The translations under genes were made by a program, and so were the position numbers. A stretch of DNA of 64,000 bases from Bin80 sp026709335 (lineage in GTDB: Bacteria > Bacteroidota > Rhodothermia > Rhodothermales > Bin80), in NCBI GenBank assembly GCA_965200825.1, contig OZ241385.1, positions 992,001 to 1,056,000 on the forward strand, read 5' to 3'. Shown here piece by piece: positions 1 through 9,637 of this stretch. The notes under the pieces are model-generated. The model was not told the DNA's origin and searched no databases. It saw nothing but the letters and a program-made list of their open reading frames with translations. Position 1 is the stretch's first letter; every line of letters begins with the position of its first letter.

Positions 1-216
1 TTCGGGAGAGAAATCATTGAATATATCCTGAACAGTATCTTTATTGCATATGTCAAGAGATGCGTAGGGGTGGTTCGCAAGCTCTCGCAGACAAGGAATT
101 GACGCACGCCCTGTAACCAACAGGTCGAATTCCCTTCGTTTTTGTACTATTTGTCGAGAGATTTCCTGCCCGAGAAGTCCATTGGCTCCCGTAATCAACA
201 GGCGTGTTTTAGCCAT
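1..216 (-). CDS. NAD-dependent sugar reductase, RmlD/RfbD-like (partial)
   Basis: Only the first 72 codons are in the window; the gene runs off the left edge. The protein starts MAKTRLLITGANGLLGQ, the Rossmann dinucleotide-binding motif (TGxxGxxG) of extended short-chain dehydrogenases. This wording is closest to dTDP-4-dehydrorhamnose reductases, which make dTDP-L-rhamnose for surface polysaccharides, but a related NAD-dependent epimerase/reductase cannot be excluded. It is the last visible gene of a minus-strand run, 18 bases downstream of the thioesterase stop. The assignment rests on the N-terminal motif alone. Confidence 0.7.
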   Translation of the reverse strand, partial: MAKTRLLITGANGLLGQEISRQIVQKRREFDLLVTGRASIPCLRELANHPYASLDICNKDTVQDIFNDFSPE

Positions 217-234
217 GTACTCCGTAAATCACAT

Positions 235-774
235 TTATCGGAGATCTTTGCGAGAAATCTCTGCGATAAGATCATCTTTGAGGTGTGTTGTATTCTCGAG
301 CGGCAGTCGCCCTTTCATGTATAGACGCATTTCCCGGCGTAAAGCTGCCTTTTCATAGCGCTCTTTTTCAAGGTCTGTCTCAGGATGGAGTGGAGGCACG
401 GGAACAGGTTTTCCCCGTGCATTCACTGCTACAAATGTGAAGAAAGCCCGGTTGCATTGACGACGTTTTTTTTTGAGAATATTTTCAGCTTCCACCGAGA
501 TTTCCACTTCAAGGGATGTATTGAATACCCGGTTGACCCACGACTCTAGCATGACTACCTCGCCCAGGTAGACAGGGGAAGTGAACTCTACCGAGTCTAC
601 CGCAACTGTAACACAGAGAATTTCAGAATGACGAGTAGCGCTAATTGCTGCGCATTTATCCATCAGAGACATGAGTCTTCCGCCGAATATAGTCCCATGA
701 GAATTGGTGTCGTTCGGAAGAACCACCTCAGACATCACACATCGAGAGTCATCGGGAGTTTTTCGGATGCTCAT
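235..774 (-). CDS. acyl-CoA thioesterase, hotdog fold (YciA-like)
   Basis: A 179-residue protein of the hotdog-fold acyl-CoA thioesterase family, which hydrolyses acyl-CoA to free acid and CoA in the cytosol. Residues 21-40 read NDTNSHGTIFGGRLMSLMDK, the family's conserved N-HG-IFGG-L--D segment that carries the catalytic Asn/Asp region. A second conserved patch, VDSVEFTSPVYLGE, follows in the middle of the domain. The length is slightly above the ~130-170 typical of YciA, with a basic C-terminal tail. The stop of the upstream secreted protein lies three bases before this ATG, so the two are almost certainly co-transcribed. Chain-length specificity cannot be read from the sequence. Confidence 0.85.
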   Translation of the reverse strand: MSIRKTPDDSRCVMSEVVLPNDTNSHGTIFGGRLMSLMDKCAAISATRHSEILCVTVAVDSVEFTSPVYLGEVVMLESWVNRVFNTSLEVEISVEAENILKKKRRQCNRAFFTFVAVNARGKPVPVPPLHPETDLEKERYEKAALRREMRLYMKGRLPLENTTHLKDDLIAEISRKDLR

Positions 775-777
775 CGC

Positions 778-2040
778 TCAAGTTTTCTGTTTTTTCTTTC
801 GGGCCGCAGGGAAGAGGATATTATTTAGAATCAGACGATATCCTGGAGAGTTTGGATGCAGGCTCAAATCGGTTGGAGGATCGCCAACAAAATGCTGATA
901 ATCTTCCGGATCATGGCCTCCATAAAAGGTGAAAGTCCCCTGTCCATAAGAGCCATGTAAATATTTTACCTCTTCACGCTGAGGTGCTTCGGCAAGAATG
1001 ACGACTTCGGGCTTGACAAAACGTTTATGGAATGCAGTTGTTTGGCCTATAAATCCTGCAATGGTTCCGACGTGATTTTGTGTCAACATTGAAGGAACAG
1101 GATCCCACTTGGCGCTGAATTCAAATAGCGTAAAATAATCCAATGCGGGGTTTTGCAATTGTGGTGGAGGTGGGCCGGTATCAATATCAGAGTGCTCATA
1201 TTCCGCAGCATTAAAACTGGGTGTAAAGTCCTCAAACGCAAGTGTAGCCGAGTAGTCCAGCTTCTTCAGGGCATCCGGGTCTACAGGGTCTCCATCGTAT
1301 TCAACGGGAACGATATCAGTAGCAAATGCCGCCAAAGCAATATCATACGTGTCGGTACCGGAGCACATGGCAAAGAGAAAGCCTCCTTCGGAAACATATT
1401 GCTGGATGGCTTGGGTTACGAGCAGTTTTAGTTGGCTCACCTTTCGGTGTCCGTGACGCTGTGCAGCCAACTCTGCTTCTCTTTGCTGTTCAATGTACCA
1501 AGGCATATTTCGATACTGATAAAACTTGCCATACTGCCCTGTAAAATCCTCATGATGGAGATGTAACCAATCATAAGCAGACAGGATACCGTTTAGAACA
1601 TCATCATCATAAATCATGTCATATGGAACCTCTGCGTATTTAAGTGCCAGAAGAACTGCATCGTCCCAGGGTAACGTCTGTTCAGGGGCGTAGACCGCAA
1701 TGCGAGGGGGAGTTTCAAGTCTCACCAGTGCGGTATTTGCCTGATTGCTCTCAACTTCGGCAACTAGCTGTGCGACCTCAGTCCCGGACAACTGCACATG
1801 AGAAATTCCGCGGATTGCAAGCTCATTGCGGAATCCCGAAAAATCTGCAACAAGGAACGAGCCTCCACGATAATTGAGTAGCCAGTCGACAGGCTCTCCT
1901 CTCTGGAGAGCCCAATACACAACCCCATATGATTTTAGGTGATCAGTTTGACTCGCATCCATTGGAATCAGAACATCTTGTGCACGGGCCGGAGATGCCA
2001 GCACGAGGAGCAGGACCACAACTCTACATACTTGAATCAC
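778..2040 (-). CDS. conserved secreted protein (often labelled 'asparagine synthetase B' in Bacteroidota)
   Basis: The open frame extends to 2226, but a GTG at 2038-2040 starts a clear signal peptide (VIQVCRVVVLLLVLASPARA, cleavage before QD), giving about 420 residues and a 17-base overlap with the upstream TPR gene. The mature part begins with a segment containing YGVVYWAL and NYRGGSF. This pattern is known to me from a conserved Bacteroidota/Rhodothermota family usually named asparagine synthetase B, but I see neither the N-terminal Cys glutaminase nor the PP-loop of real AsnB. Function is therefore unknown. It lies in an operon between a TPR protein and a thioesterase. The start is chosen from the signal peptide; no strong ribosome-binding site decides it. 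Confidence 0.65.
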   Translation of the reverse strand: MIQVCRVVVLLLVLASPARAQDVLIPMDASQTDHLKSYGVVYWALQRGEPVDWLLNYRGGSFLVADFSGFRNELAIRGISHVQLSGTEVAQLVAEVESNQANTALVRLETPPRIAVYAPEQTLPWDDAVLLALKYAEVPYDMIYDDDVLNGILSAYDWLHLHHEDFTGQYGKFYQYRNMPWYIEQQREAELAAQRHGHRKVSQLKLLVTQAIQQYVSEGGFLFAMCSGTDTYDIALAAFATDIVPVEYDGDPVDPDALKKLDYSATLAFEDFTPSFNAAEYEHSDIDTGPPPPQLQNPALDYFTLFEFSAKWDPVPSMLTQNHVGTIAGFIGQTTAFHKRFVKPEVVILAEAPQREEVKYLHGSYGQGTFTFYGGHDPEDYQHFVGDPPTDLSLHPNSPGYRLILNNILFPAARKKKQKT

Positions 2041-3892
2041 GGAGTGCCCAGATACGCTCACGTACTTTGCCGACCAACAGGGATCCTGGAAATTGGATAA
2101 GAAAATCATTATAGGCCTGCAGTGCTTTCGCGGTATCTCCGCGAACCGTCTCAAGAATTTCTGCATAATAAAAAAGGCTGTGATCGCGTAGTGGGCTTTG
2201 TGGGTGTAGCCGTGAAAACTCCTCAAATACTACTAATGCTTCATCAAATTGTTTGTTGATTAAAAGGGCTTCAGCAAGGAGAAACTGAGTCTCGTCCGCA
2301 ATCGGATACTGACCCCAATGTGAAAGTATATCCTGTGAAGCCTTCACGGTTTCATCTATTTTATGCTGACGCAAAAGCAATCGTGCTTTTGCATAGCTCA
2401 TTAGAGCTTGATTTGTAGAATCTAACGGTGGATTTTCTAGGAGAAGAACCCTCAATGCGATTGCATCATTTGCGATTTCTTTGTCAGTACTCTGTCGAAT
2501 ACTACTGTTCAACAAAGATTGTGTTATTTCAAATTTGCCGGAATAAAAGTAAATCAATGCTTCCTCAAATTTGGCGTGCGCGGATAATTCACCCTCAGCA
2601 TGGTCAGACAGTTGTGAGAAAATCTCTTTGGCCCTGTCCAAATTTCCTTCTTCTATGGCAAGGCGTCCAAGGTCAAACTGAGCTTGATGACCAACAGGAG
2701 AATCTGCATATTCCGTGGCCAACTTGGATAGCACATATCGAGCTGAGTCCCGGTTTCGAAAAATATCCTGATATAGGTGAGCAATCTGTGCCATCACGGA
2801 AGGGGTTTGATGATGTTCAGGAAAATCAGACAAAAAGTTTTCATAGGCTTCCAGTGCCATTTGGTAATACTCAGAGGGCTGCGCAGATCTCTCACCCTGT
2901 AGTCGATACATAGTAGCTATACCAAGCCGTGCTTCAACTGAGATGTCTTCTTCTGGGTATGTCCCGAGAACATTTTGGAATGCTTTTCCTGCCGTGCTAT
3001 AAGCACCTGCCTCTGCAGCTCGAAGGGCAAACTGAAAAATGCCATGACCGCTCGCTTCTGCTTCTGTTTCGAGGAAAAGGAGTTCGTTGTATGCAAGTTC
3101 AAAGTCTCCATTTTCTTCATATAGCCATGCCAGCAGGTTTCGGAACTGCTGTAACTCTGGTTCAATGGAAATGTATTTTTGTGTAACTCGAATCGCAGAT
3201 TCAAGCGCGCCATCCTGTTGCAAATCTCTGGCAAGACGTCCCTTTACGTAGTTGAGTTGCCGATCATTCAATGCCAGGAGGTCGAGGTATTCTTGGGTAG
3301 CGAGTTCATGTTGTCCAGTGAGGTTATATAGGTAAGCCACTTCGACTTGAAACAGGTGTTGATTACCAATCTTTTGCCTCCCATTGATGAGTAAGTCAAT
3401 TGCCTGAACAAGGAGGCGTACCTGAATCATACTATTGTATGCAATGCGATAGGCAGTCTCTGTACTGAAAGCTGACTCAACCATTGCATACCATGCTTTC
3501 ATAGCGGCAGGTTCATCTCCACTCAGATACAAGAGTTGCGCGCGTTCTGCCTCGAGTACTGGACGTTGCTCTTCATCTCTCCTGAGGATCTCTTCATCTA
3601 GGAGTTTAATAGCATTTTCATATTCCTTCGTATTGACGTAAGCCTCCTTGAGTTTCTCAAAGAAAATTGGGCGCTCAGGATACTCAACATGCAGTTCACG
3701 TAATACCGCAATTGCTTGGTCAAATTGCATACCCCTGATATAACTAAGAGCAAGTTGGTATCGGGAGGCATCAGTTCCTTCGAGGGATTCTTCTTCTGAT
3801 AATTGAGCGGTTCTATCCGCACGTTGCGGCTGTGCAGAAACCGAGCCAGCCAAGAAAGTAAAGACCAATAAATGAATTGGAAAGAATCGCAT
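2024..3892 (-). CDS. exported tetratricopeptide-repeat protein
   Basis: A protein of about 622 residues. I chose the internal ATG at 3890-3892 because it begins a typical signal peptide (MRFFPIHLLVFTFLAGSVSA, cleavage before QPQ); the longer frame would add 23 residues without such a signal. The rest is a chain of TPR-like helical hairpins, for example around YQLALSYIRGMQFDQAIAVL near the N-terminus and DHSLFYYAEILE near the C-terminus. This suggests a periplasmic or outer-membrane scaffold. It is first in a minus-strand operon with a secreted protein, a thioesterase and a sugar reductase. The start codon lies only 18 bases from the end of an IS-derived element, so its promoter must lie in or beyond that element. 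Confidence 0.75.
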   Translation of the reverse strand: MRFFPIHLLVFTFLAGSVSAQPQRADRTAQLSEEESLEGTDASRYQLALSYIRGMQFDQAIAVLRELHVEYPERPIFFEKLKEAYVNTKEYENAIKLLDEEILRRDEEQRPVLEAERAQLLYLSGDEPAAMKAWYAMVESAFSTETAYRIAYNSMIQVRLLVQAIDLLINGRQKIGNQHLFQVEVAYLYNLTGQHELATQEYLDLLALNDRQLNYVKGRLARDLQQDGALESAIRVTQKYISIEPELQQFRNLLAWLYEENGDFELAYNELLFLETEAEASGHGIFQFALRAAEAGAYSTAGKAFQNVLGTYPEEDISVEARLGIATMYRLQGERSAQPSEYYQMALEAYENFLSDFPEHHQTPSVMAQIAHLYQDIFRNRDSARYVLSKLATEYADSPVGHQAQFDLGRLAIEEGNLDRAKEIFSQLSDHAEGELSAHAKFEEALIYFYSGKFEITQSLLNSSIRQSTDKEIANDAIALRVLLLENPPLDSTNQALMSYAKARLLLRQHKIDETVKASQDILSHWGQYPIADETQFLLAEALLINKQFDEALVVFEEFSRLHPQSPLRDHSLFYYAEILETVRGDTAKALQAYNDFLIQFPGSLLVGKVRERIWALRDSSM

Positions 3893-3910
3893 GACAGGGA
3901 AACAGTGTTC

Positions 3911-4262
3911 AGATCTTATAACAGGACGGTTCTGCCTGGTTTGCGCTGCATTAGCACTCATTCATCCATTAACCAGACAAGAGCAGTCCTATGCAAAATT
4001 ACATCAAAACGTTCACTTCCACATCTTCGATCTCTGTTGGGAGCGGTCGCATGGGAACTAGTTGGCTTTCTTTGGGGAGCATTGCATCTGGAAAATCCAT
4101 TCAACTAGACCCTTCGTATACATGCGTATATCCTGACTGGTTCGCCGCAGAGGCGGCCACATCGTTTCTCTATAGTCCAAACTACATGAAATGACGTAAC
4201 TTTGTCGACACATAGCGCCCCGTAGCTTTATCTGACGGCCATCCTACTATACAAGGGGATTA
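3911..4262. mobile_element. MITE-like internally deleted derivative of the IS110-type element at 16.1-17.55 kb
   Basis: About 352 bp that align end to end with the larger element at 16092-17550. The first ~105 bases match its left end, including the start of the transposase frame (ATG CAA AAT TAC ATC). The sequence then jumps directly to the last ~30 transposase codons (a frame encoding VGFLWGALHLE) and the right end. A second deletion removes roughly 150 bases of the right non-coding part. Both ends finish with matching bases (agatcttata on the left, ggggatta on the right). It cannot encode a transposase and would need one in trans. It fills almost the whole gap between the divergent TPR gene (start 3892) and dxr (start 4352). 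Confidence 0.8.
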
Positions 4263-4351
4263 ACATAGAATTGAATCATCTCATCGTGATGAAACTTTGA
4301 ACACGATAAACAAGAAAACAAGATTATCTCAGATAACGGAAAAATCCAAAA

Positions 4352-5530
4352 ATGAGCAAAAAGCAATGTAGTGTAAGTATTATTGGATCAACTGGATCCA
4401 TCGGAACACAGTGCCTGGATATCATACGAAGAAATCCTGAACGACTTCGTGTTACAGCTCTGGGCGCCAATCGGAATATAGATTTGTTGGTAAAGCAGGC
4501 CAAGGAATTTTCCCCCAAGATAGTAGCCTTGGCAGATCGATCCCGTACTGAGATACTTCGAAGAGAACTGGATGGAAGTGGAATTCAGGTTTTCGATGGC
4601 GAAGAGGGTATATGTACCTGTGCAACGCACCCCGAGGCCGATATTGTCTTGGGCGCTGCGACGGGAGTTGCGGGGTTGAAATCTGTTTTAGCTGCGTTGA
4701 CCGAAGGTAAAGTACTGGCACTGGCCAATAAAGAAACTTTAGTTGCTGGAGGTGCTTTGGCCATGCATACTGCCCGAATGCATCAAGCCACAATTATTCC
4801 GGTAGATAGCGAACATTCAGCAATTTTTCAATGTCTGGAAGACAACGGGATTGAAAATGTCGAGAAAATCCTCCTGACGGCTTCCGGTGGCCCTTTCAGG
4901 ATGCATAAGCGGGCTGATCTAAATAATATTACCCCCAAAGAAGCTCTCGATCATCCCAACTGGGATATGGGCCCCAAGGTAACGGTAGATTCTGCTACGA
5001 TGATGAATAAGGGACTGGAGGTTATTGAGGCATACTGGCTATTTGGACTTAGGAATGACCAGATTCAGGTTGTTGTACACCCGCAGTCAATCGTTCATTC
5101 AATGGTTTTATTTATAGATGGCTCTGTAAAAGCTCAGCTTAGTCTTCCGGATATGAGATTACCAATTCAATACGCCTTCACTTATCCAGATCGCTGGGCA
5201 TTTCCCGAAGGGCGTGTTGATTGGTCCAGCGATCAATGCCTGACCTTTGGCCCTCCTGACCTAGATAAATTTCCTTGTTTACGCTTGGCTCAAGAAGCCC
5301 TTACAACCGGTGGGAGCGCACCGGCGGTGCTGAATGCAGCCAATGAAGTCGCAGTGCACCTTTTCTTAAAGGGGAAACTCCGGTTTATAGGAATCCCGAA
5401 TGTGATTGAGCAGGCTTTGGGGCAGTTGTCCGGGGAAGAGCCCAACAGTTATGAAGAGGTGGTTGATGTGGATCAGGAGGCGAGAAAATATGTTTTTCAT
5501 GCCGCAAAAAGGAACACCTACGCGCTGTGA
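4352..5530 (+). CDS. dxr: 1-deoxy-D-xylulose 5-phosphate reductoisomerase
   Basis: The 392-residue enzyme converts 1-deoxy-D-xylulose 5-phosphate to 2-C-methyl-D-erythritol 4-phosphate with NADPH, the committed step of the MEP isoprenoid pathway, in the cytosol. The NADPH-binding GSTGSIG motif is at residues 12-18. LANKETLV, the metal-binding VDSEHSAIFQ and the conserved VTVDSATMMNKGLEVIEA segment follow in the expected order, and the length is normal. It is first in a plus-strand run leading to rseP, with 34 bases between them, so the two are probably co-transcribed. Upstream lies the IS-derived element, which leaves about 90 bases for a promoter. Confidence 0.96.
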   Translation: MSKKQCSVSIIGSTGSIGTQCLDIIRRNPERLRVTALGANRNIDLLVKQAKEFSPKIVALADRSRTEILRRELDGSGIQVFDGEEGICTCATHPEADIVLGAATGVAGLKSVLAALTEGKVLALANKETLVAGGALAMHTARMHQATIIPVDSEHSAIFQCLEDNGIENVEKILLTASGGPFRMHKRADLNNITPKEALDHPNWDMGPKVTVDSATMMNKGLEVIEAYWLFGLRNDQIQVVVHPQSIVHSMVLFIDGSVKAQLSLPDMRLPIQYAFTYPDRWAFPEGRVDWSSDQCLTFGPPDLDKFPCLRLAQEALTTGGSAPAVLNAANEVAVHLFLKGKLRFIGIPNVIEQALGQLSGEEPNSYEEVVDVDQEARKYVFHAAKRNTYAL

Positions 5531-5564
5531 CGTATACGGGGCCGAACAATAGACGGAGTGTTTC

Positions 5565-6983
5565 GTGAACCTTCTTTGGATTCTATTTACATTTATTCCT
5601 GCCCTAATGATTCTCGTGTTCGTACACGAGTTGGGGCATTTCTGGGCAGCGCGTGCTTTCGGCATGCGAGTGGATCGTTTTTCGATTGGATTCCCTCCTA
5701 ACATACTTAAAAAGCGATTTGGCCAAACCGAATACGTTCTTGGATTGACCCCGCTTGGAGGTTATGTTAAAATTGCTGGTATGGTGGACGAGAGTCTGGA
5801 TACTGATTTCGGGAATGAGGAGCCTCAACCCGATGAATTTCGGTCGAAACCTTTGTGGCAGCGCATGATTGTGATCAGTGCAGGTGTGATCATGAATATG
5901 ATCCTTGCCTTGGTCATCTTTTTTGCTCTTACTTGGGGATATGGTTCGAGCCGTATCGCTCACACCGAGGATGCGACGTTTTTTGTGGCAGACAGTTCAG
6001 TCGCTGCCCTCGATATAGGTATGCAGACGGGGGATCGACTTGTCTCTATTGGAGATCATCCCTATACCCCGGACGGGTCAATCATCCCTCTTACTGCCCT
6101 GCTAACGGAAAACCTCATGTTTGAAGTGGAGCGTGAGAGTCAGCGTTTAACACTTCCTGGTCCTGAGAACCTCATGACCAGAATTCAGGAGCAACCTACG
6201 GGGGGACTTTATGGATTGGGAATCTACAACTGGCCGAGTATTCTGGGATCCATTGTGGATGGGATGCCGGCAGACTTGGCGGGTATGCAACCCGGAGACC
6301 GCATAACTTCTGTGAATGGTACGCCGATTCGTTATTGGCCTGAATTAACCGATCACGTGTCCAACTCAAATGGAGACTCACTACTCTTCACATGGGTTCG
6401 TGAGGAGGAACAGATACCTGTTGAGCATGAGGCCTTTGTAGTTCCGGTCATGAATGCGAACTGTGATTATGTGATTGGAATTCGCCTGCAGCTTACCCAG
6501 ATTAATCATGGTCCTTTTGAATCTGCAGCTATTGCATGGTCAGACACCTGGAATAACACCCGGACTATCACAACCAGTTTATGGCGCATTGCAGCTGGGA
6601 AAGAGAGTGTTCGCGAAAATCTTGGTGGGCCGGTGATGGTAGCCAATGTAATTGGTGAAGCCGCAAGTAGCGGTGCTCGTCCATTCTGGCATATTGTTGC
6701 AGTGCTTTCCATCACACTGGCAATTGTAAACATTCTCCCCATCCCTGTCTTGGATGGAGGACATCTTGTATTCCTTTTTTACGAGTTGATTGCTCGCAGA
6801 GAACCTCCCATGAAAGTGCGAATTTTTCTGCAGCAAATCGGGATGATCCTCCTGTTGATATTGATGGCATTCCTTATCACTAACGATGTAATTCGTGCAT
6901 TTAGTTCCCGTGGCAACACCACTGTTGCTGAACCAGCGATCTGCCAGGTTGATGAAGTAGAGCAGACAACAAATGATGAGTGA
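5565..6983 (+). CDS. rseP: site-2 zinc metalloprotease RseP
   Basis: A 472-residue inner-membrane protease of the S2P family that cuts substrates within the membrane, typically anti-sigma factors during envelope stress. The zinc-binding HELGH is at residues 21-25 inside the first membrane segment, and the third ligand is in the LDGGH motif near residue 391, followed by the last membrane helices. A PDZ domain around residues 222-260 contains ADLAGMQPGDRI. The start is a GTG at 5565, preceded by an acggag ribosome-binding site. It is flanked by dxr and bamA, an arrangement common in bacteria. It is slightly longer than the E. coli enzyme. Confidence 0.94.
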   Translation: MNLLWILFTFIPALMILVFVHELGHFWAARAFGMRVDRFSIGFPPNILKKRFGQTEYVLGLTPLGGYVKIAGMVDESLDTDFGNEEPQPDEFRSKPLWQRMIVISAGVIMNMILALVIFFALTWGYGSSRIAHTEDATFFVADSSVAALDIGMQTGDRLVSIGDHPYTPDGSIIPLTALLTENLMFEVERESQRLTLPGPENLMTRIQEQPTGGLYGLGIYNWPSILGSIVDGMPADLAGMQPGDRITSVNGTPIRYWPELTDHVSNSNGDSLLFTWVREEEQIPVEHEAFVVPVMNANCDYVIGIRLQLTQINHGPFESAAIAWSDTWNNTRTITTSLWRIAAGKESVRENLGGPVMVANVIGEAASSGARPFWHIVAVLSITLAIVNILPIPVLDGGHLVFLFYELIARREPPMKVRIFLQQIGMILLLILMAFLITNDVIRAFSSRGNTTVAEPAICQVDEVEQTTNDE

Positions 6984-7002
6984 TCCTTATTGCCTATTTG
7001 TA

Positions 7003-7027
7003 CTAACGAGTCCGTGCTGATCGTTAG
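7003..7027. promoter_or_regulatory. short inverted repeat between rseP and bamA
   Basis: The 7-base arms ctaacga (7003-7009) and tcgttag (7021-7027) are separated by 11 bases in the 128-base gap before bamA. No T run follows, so it is a poor terminator. It could be an operator or chance. Confidence 0.25.
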
Positions 7028-7111
7028 TGGAAAGTTGCAGAAACAAGTACCCCTGTTGAGTGGTATCATGTGGTTGCGCAAAAGTAGATCCTTTCCATAT
7101 AAGCCTGAATC

Positions 7112-9619
7112 ATGATGCGCGTCACTATTCAATTCCTGATCATAATCCTAAGTGCCAATACTGTAATTGCACAGAGTATTTCTGGGAGTTCATTGGCCAG
7201 TAATACATTTTCCGGCCCTGAGGAGTTTGAAATTTTGGGGATTTCAGTTGAGGGAGTAGAGGTTGAGAGTATGCGTAATTTCGCGCTCAGAAGTAGTGGA
7301 TTGACAGTCGGACAGAAGGTAATACTCCCGGGAGATCCTGCCATATCCGAGGCCATACACAGTCTCTACAAACTACGAGTATTTTCGGATGTAAAGATTG
7401 TTGAGGAACGTCGAGTAGGCACTGGTGTTTTTTTGTTGATTCGGGTTATCGAAGAGCCACAATTGGCTGAGTTTACGATCTCTGGTGTCAGGAAAAGAGA
7501 TCGACGTAAACTAGAAGATGAAATCCCGCTTTTTAAGGGAACACGCGTTCGGCCCGCTGACCTTGACCGTTCAAAGCAGGTTATCAAGGATTACTTTGAG
7601 GAAAAGGGCTTCCTCCTTGCTGAGGTGGAGGTAACCAAAACACCAGCTTCCGAGAATACTCTGAACCTTGAATTTGCGGTTGATAGAGGCGAGAAGGTCA
7701 GGATCAAAGAGGTTCTCGTTTCGGGAAATGAGAATGTCAATACTCGATCTGTACGCCGAAAACTTAAGAAAACAAAACCGAGGCGGCCTCTATTTTTCTG
7801 GCGGAAAGCCCGATACGATCGAATGCTCTATGAAGAAGACAAAGTGAATCTTATCAATCACTTTAATTCAAAGGGCTTCTACGATGCCAGAATTGTCAAA
7901 GATTCCGTCTGGATGGATGTCACGGGAGAAAAACCGGGGATCATTGTATCCTTGAAGGTTCAGGAAGGCCCTCGCTATCATATCCGAAATATTGAATGGG
8001 AAGGTAATACGGTATATCCTGATCATGTACTCTCTTCTGCACTGGGTGTAAAGTCGGGGGATACGTACAATTCCGAGAGAATTGAAAGGAATCTTCTCGG
8101 AAACTCGGCAAGTAGCGATGTCTCCAGTTTATATATGAATCGTGGACACATGCTTTTTCGTGCAGAGCCTGAGATTCGAGTTGTTGAGGGAGATTCACTG
8201 GACCTGTATTACGATCTTTATGAGGGGGATATTTTCAGTTTTGGGGAGATTGAGATTGCAGGGAATGACAAGACAAAAGAGCATGTGGTACGCCGGGAGC
8301 TTTATACGATTCCAGGCCAGACATTCAGCAGAGAGTTAATTCAGGAGACCATCCGAAGATTATCTCAGTTAAAATATTTTGACCAAGAAAAACTGGGGGC
8401 CGGCCCATCCATTGACTTAGATCAGGAGGAGAAAAAAGTTAATTTGACCTACAATCTGGAAGAAGTGGGAAGTGATCAATTGGAATTAAGTGGTACATAT
8501 GGGCGGTTTGGTGTGATTTTGCAGTTGAGGTTTGGATTTAATAATTTCAGCGCTCAAGATTTATTCAAGGGTAGCGCTTGGAGGCCGCTTCCATCCGGGG
8601 ACGGACAACAATTATCAATCAGTCTTCAGACTAGTGGAAGGCAGTATCAAAACTATTCTTTGGGCTTTACAGAACCGTGGCTCAATGGGAAGCCCACGCC
8701 AGTTGGTTTTCAGGTGTCGCATTCGCGGTTTAGCGGGTTGTCATTTTATGGATACAACTATCTTAATCCCAATAACAATAATCGAAATGACAACCTTGGT
8801 TTTGCAAATACGTCCGCTCGGGTCTTCTATGAGCAAAGACTACAATGGCCGGATGACAAATTCAGTACCAGCACCTCATTGGGGTATCAACTCTATTCAA
8901 ATAGGAATTTTACATTGGCACTTCCGGCTGGGCGAAGCCAACAGGTCACCATTCGGCAGGCGCTAACCCGAAGCTCGGTAGATCATCCAGTTTTCCCAAC
9001 CGCCGGATCCACATTTTTACTTTCTGGAGAACTGGCATTACCAGTCTCTGACTTTATTCAGTATCACAAGTGGAAACTCAGTACGTCCTGGAACGTGCCA
9101 ATCGTACGAAAGCTAACAACCAGTTTTTCTGCGGACTTCGGATATATTGGATCACTTACCGGTGAGGATGTCCTCTTTGAGCGCTACATTGTTGGTGGAT
9201 CGCCGTTTGATGTTCAAGGATATCGAAGCAATTTCGGGAAAGATATTGTTTACATGCGTGGATATCCGGCTCGTGTAATTGGTCCTCGCCGCGGTAGTGA
9301 GGCAGTTGGTGGACGTATTCTGAACAAGTTCACCTCAGAACTTCGATTACTTGCCATTCAGACTCCTCAACTTACAGCAGCACCATATCTATTTATGGAT
9401 GCAGCAAACACATGGGATCAGTTCCAAACCTACAACCCCCGGCAATTGTATCGCTCAGCTGGGATAGGCGCCCGGCTATTCTTGCCAATACTGGGAATGC
9501 TGGAGATTGCATATGGGTATAATTTTGACGAATTTCAACAAATATCCGGGCAGAACTCAAACCACGATGGTTCAAAAAAATGGTTCTTTCAGTTCACTCT
9601 CGGGCAAGGATTCAACTAA
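7112..9619 (+). CDS. bamA: outer membrane protein assembly factor BamA
   Basis: An 835-residue Omp85-family protein that folds and inserts beta-barrel proteins into the outer membrane. It starts with a signal peptide (MMRVTIQFLIIILSANTVIAQ). About five POTRA domains then cover roughly residues 35-440; examples are EFTISGVRKRDRRKLEDEI and IRNIEWEGNTVYPDHVLSSA. A 16-strand barrel fills the rest, with the signature VGGxxxxxGY region represented by IVGGSPFDVQGYR near residue 695. The last residues are LGQGFN rather than ending in an aromatic residue. Two OmpH/Skp chaperones follow directly, forming an outer-membrane biogenesis operon. Confidence 0.95.
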   Translation: MMRVTIQFLIIILSANTVIAQSISGSSLASNTFSGPEEFEILGISVEGVEVESMRNFALRSSGLTVGQKVILPGDPAISEAIHSLYKLRVFSDVKIVEERRVGTGVFLLIRVIEEPQLAEFTISGVRKRDRRKLEDEIPLFKGTRVRPADLDRSKQVIKDYFEEKGFLLAEVEVTKTPASENTLNLEFAVDRGEKVRIKEVLVSGNENVNTRSVRRKLKKTKPRRPLFFWRKARYDRMLYEEDKVNLINHFNSKGFYDARIVKDSVWMDVTGEKPGIIVSLKVQEGPRYHIRNIEWEGNTVYPDHVLSSALGVKSGDTYNSERIERNLLGNSASSDVSSLYMNRGHMLFRAEPEIRVVEGDSLDLYYDLYEGDIFSFGEIEIAGNDKTKEHVVRRELYTIPGQTFSRELIQETIRRLSQLKYFDQEKLGAGPSIDLDQEEKKVNLTYNLEEVGSDQLELSGTYGRFGVILQLRFGFNNFSAQDLFKGSAWRPLPSGDGQQLSISLQTSGRQYQNYSLGFTEPWLNGKPTPVGFQVSHSRFSGLSFYGYNYLNPNNNNRNDNLGFANTSARVFYEQRLQWPDDKFSTSTSLGYQLYSNRNFTLALPAGRSQQVTIRQALTRSSVDHPVFPTAGSTFLLSGELALPVSDFIQYHKWKLSTSWNVPIVRKLTTSFSADFGYIGSLTGEDVLFERYIVGGSPFDVQGYRSNFGKDIVYMRGYPARVIGPRRGSEAVGGRILNKFTSELRLLAIQTPQLTAAPYLFMDAANTWDQFQTYNPRQLYRSAGIGARLFLPILGMLEIAYGYNFDEFQQISGQNSNHDGSKKWFFQFTLGQGFN

Positions 9620-9637
9620 CAGATTAAGGCTCAGCGG

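Noticed and set aside
778..2040. Asparagine synthetase B
   Set aside because: The usual database label for this family, but no N-terminal Cys glutaminase site or PP-loop is visible and the protein has a signal peptide.
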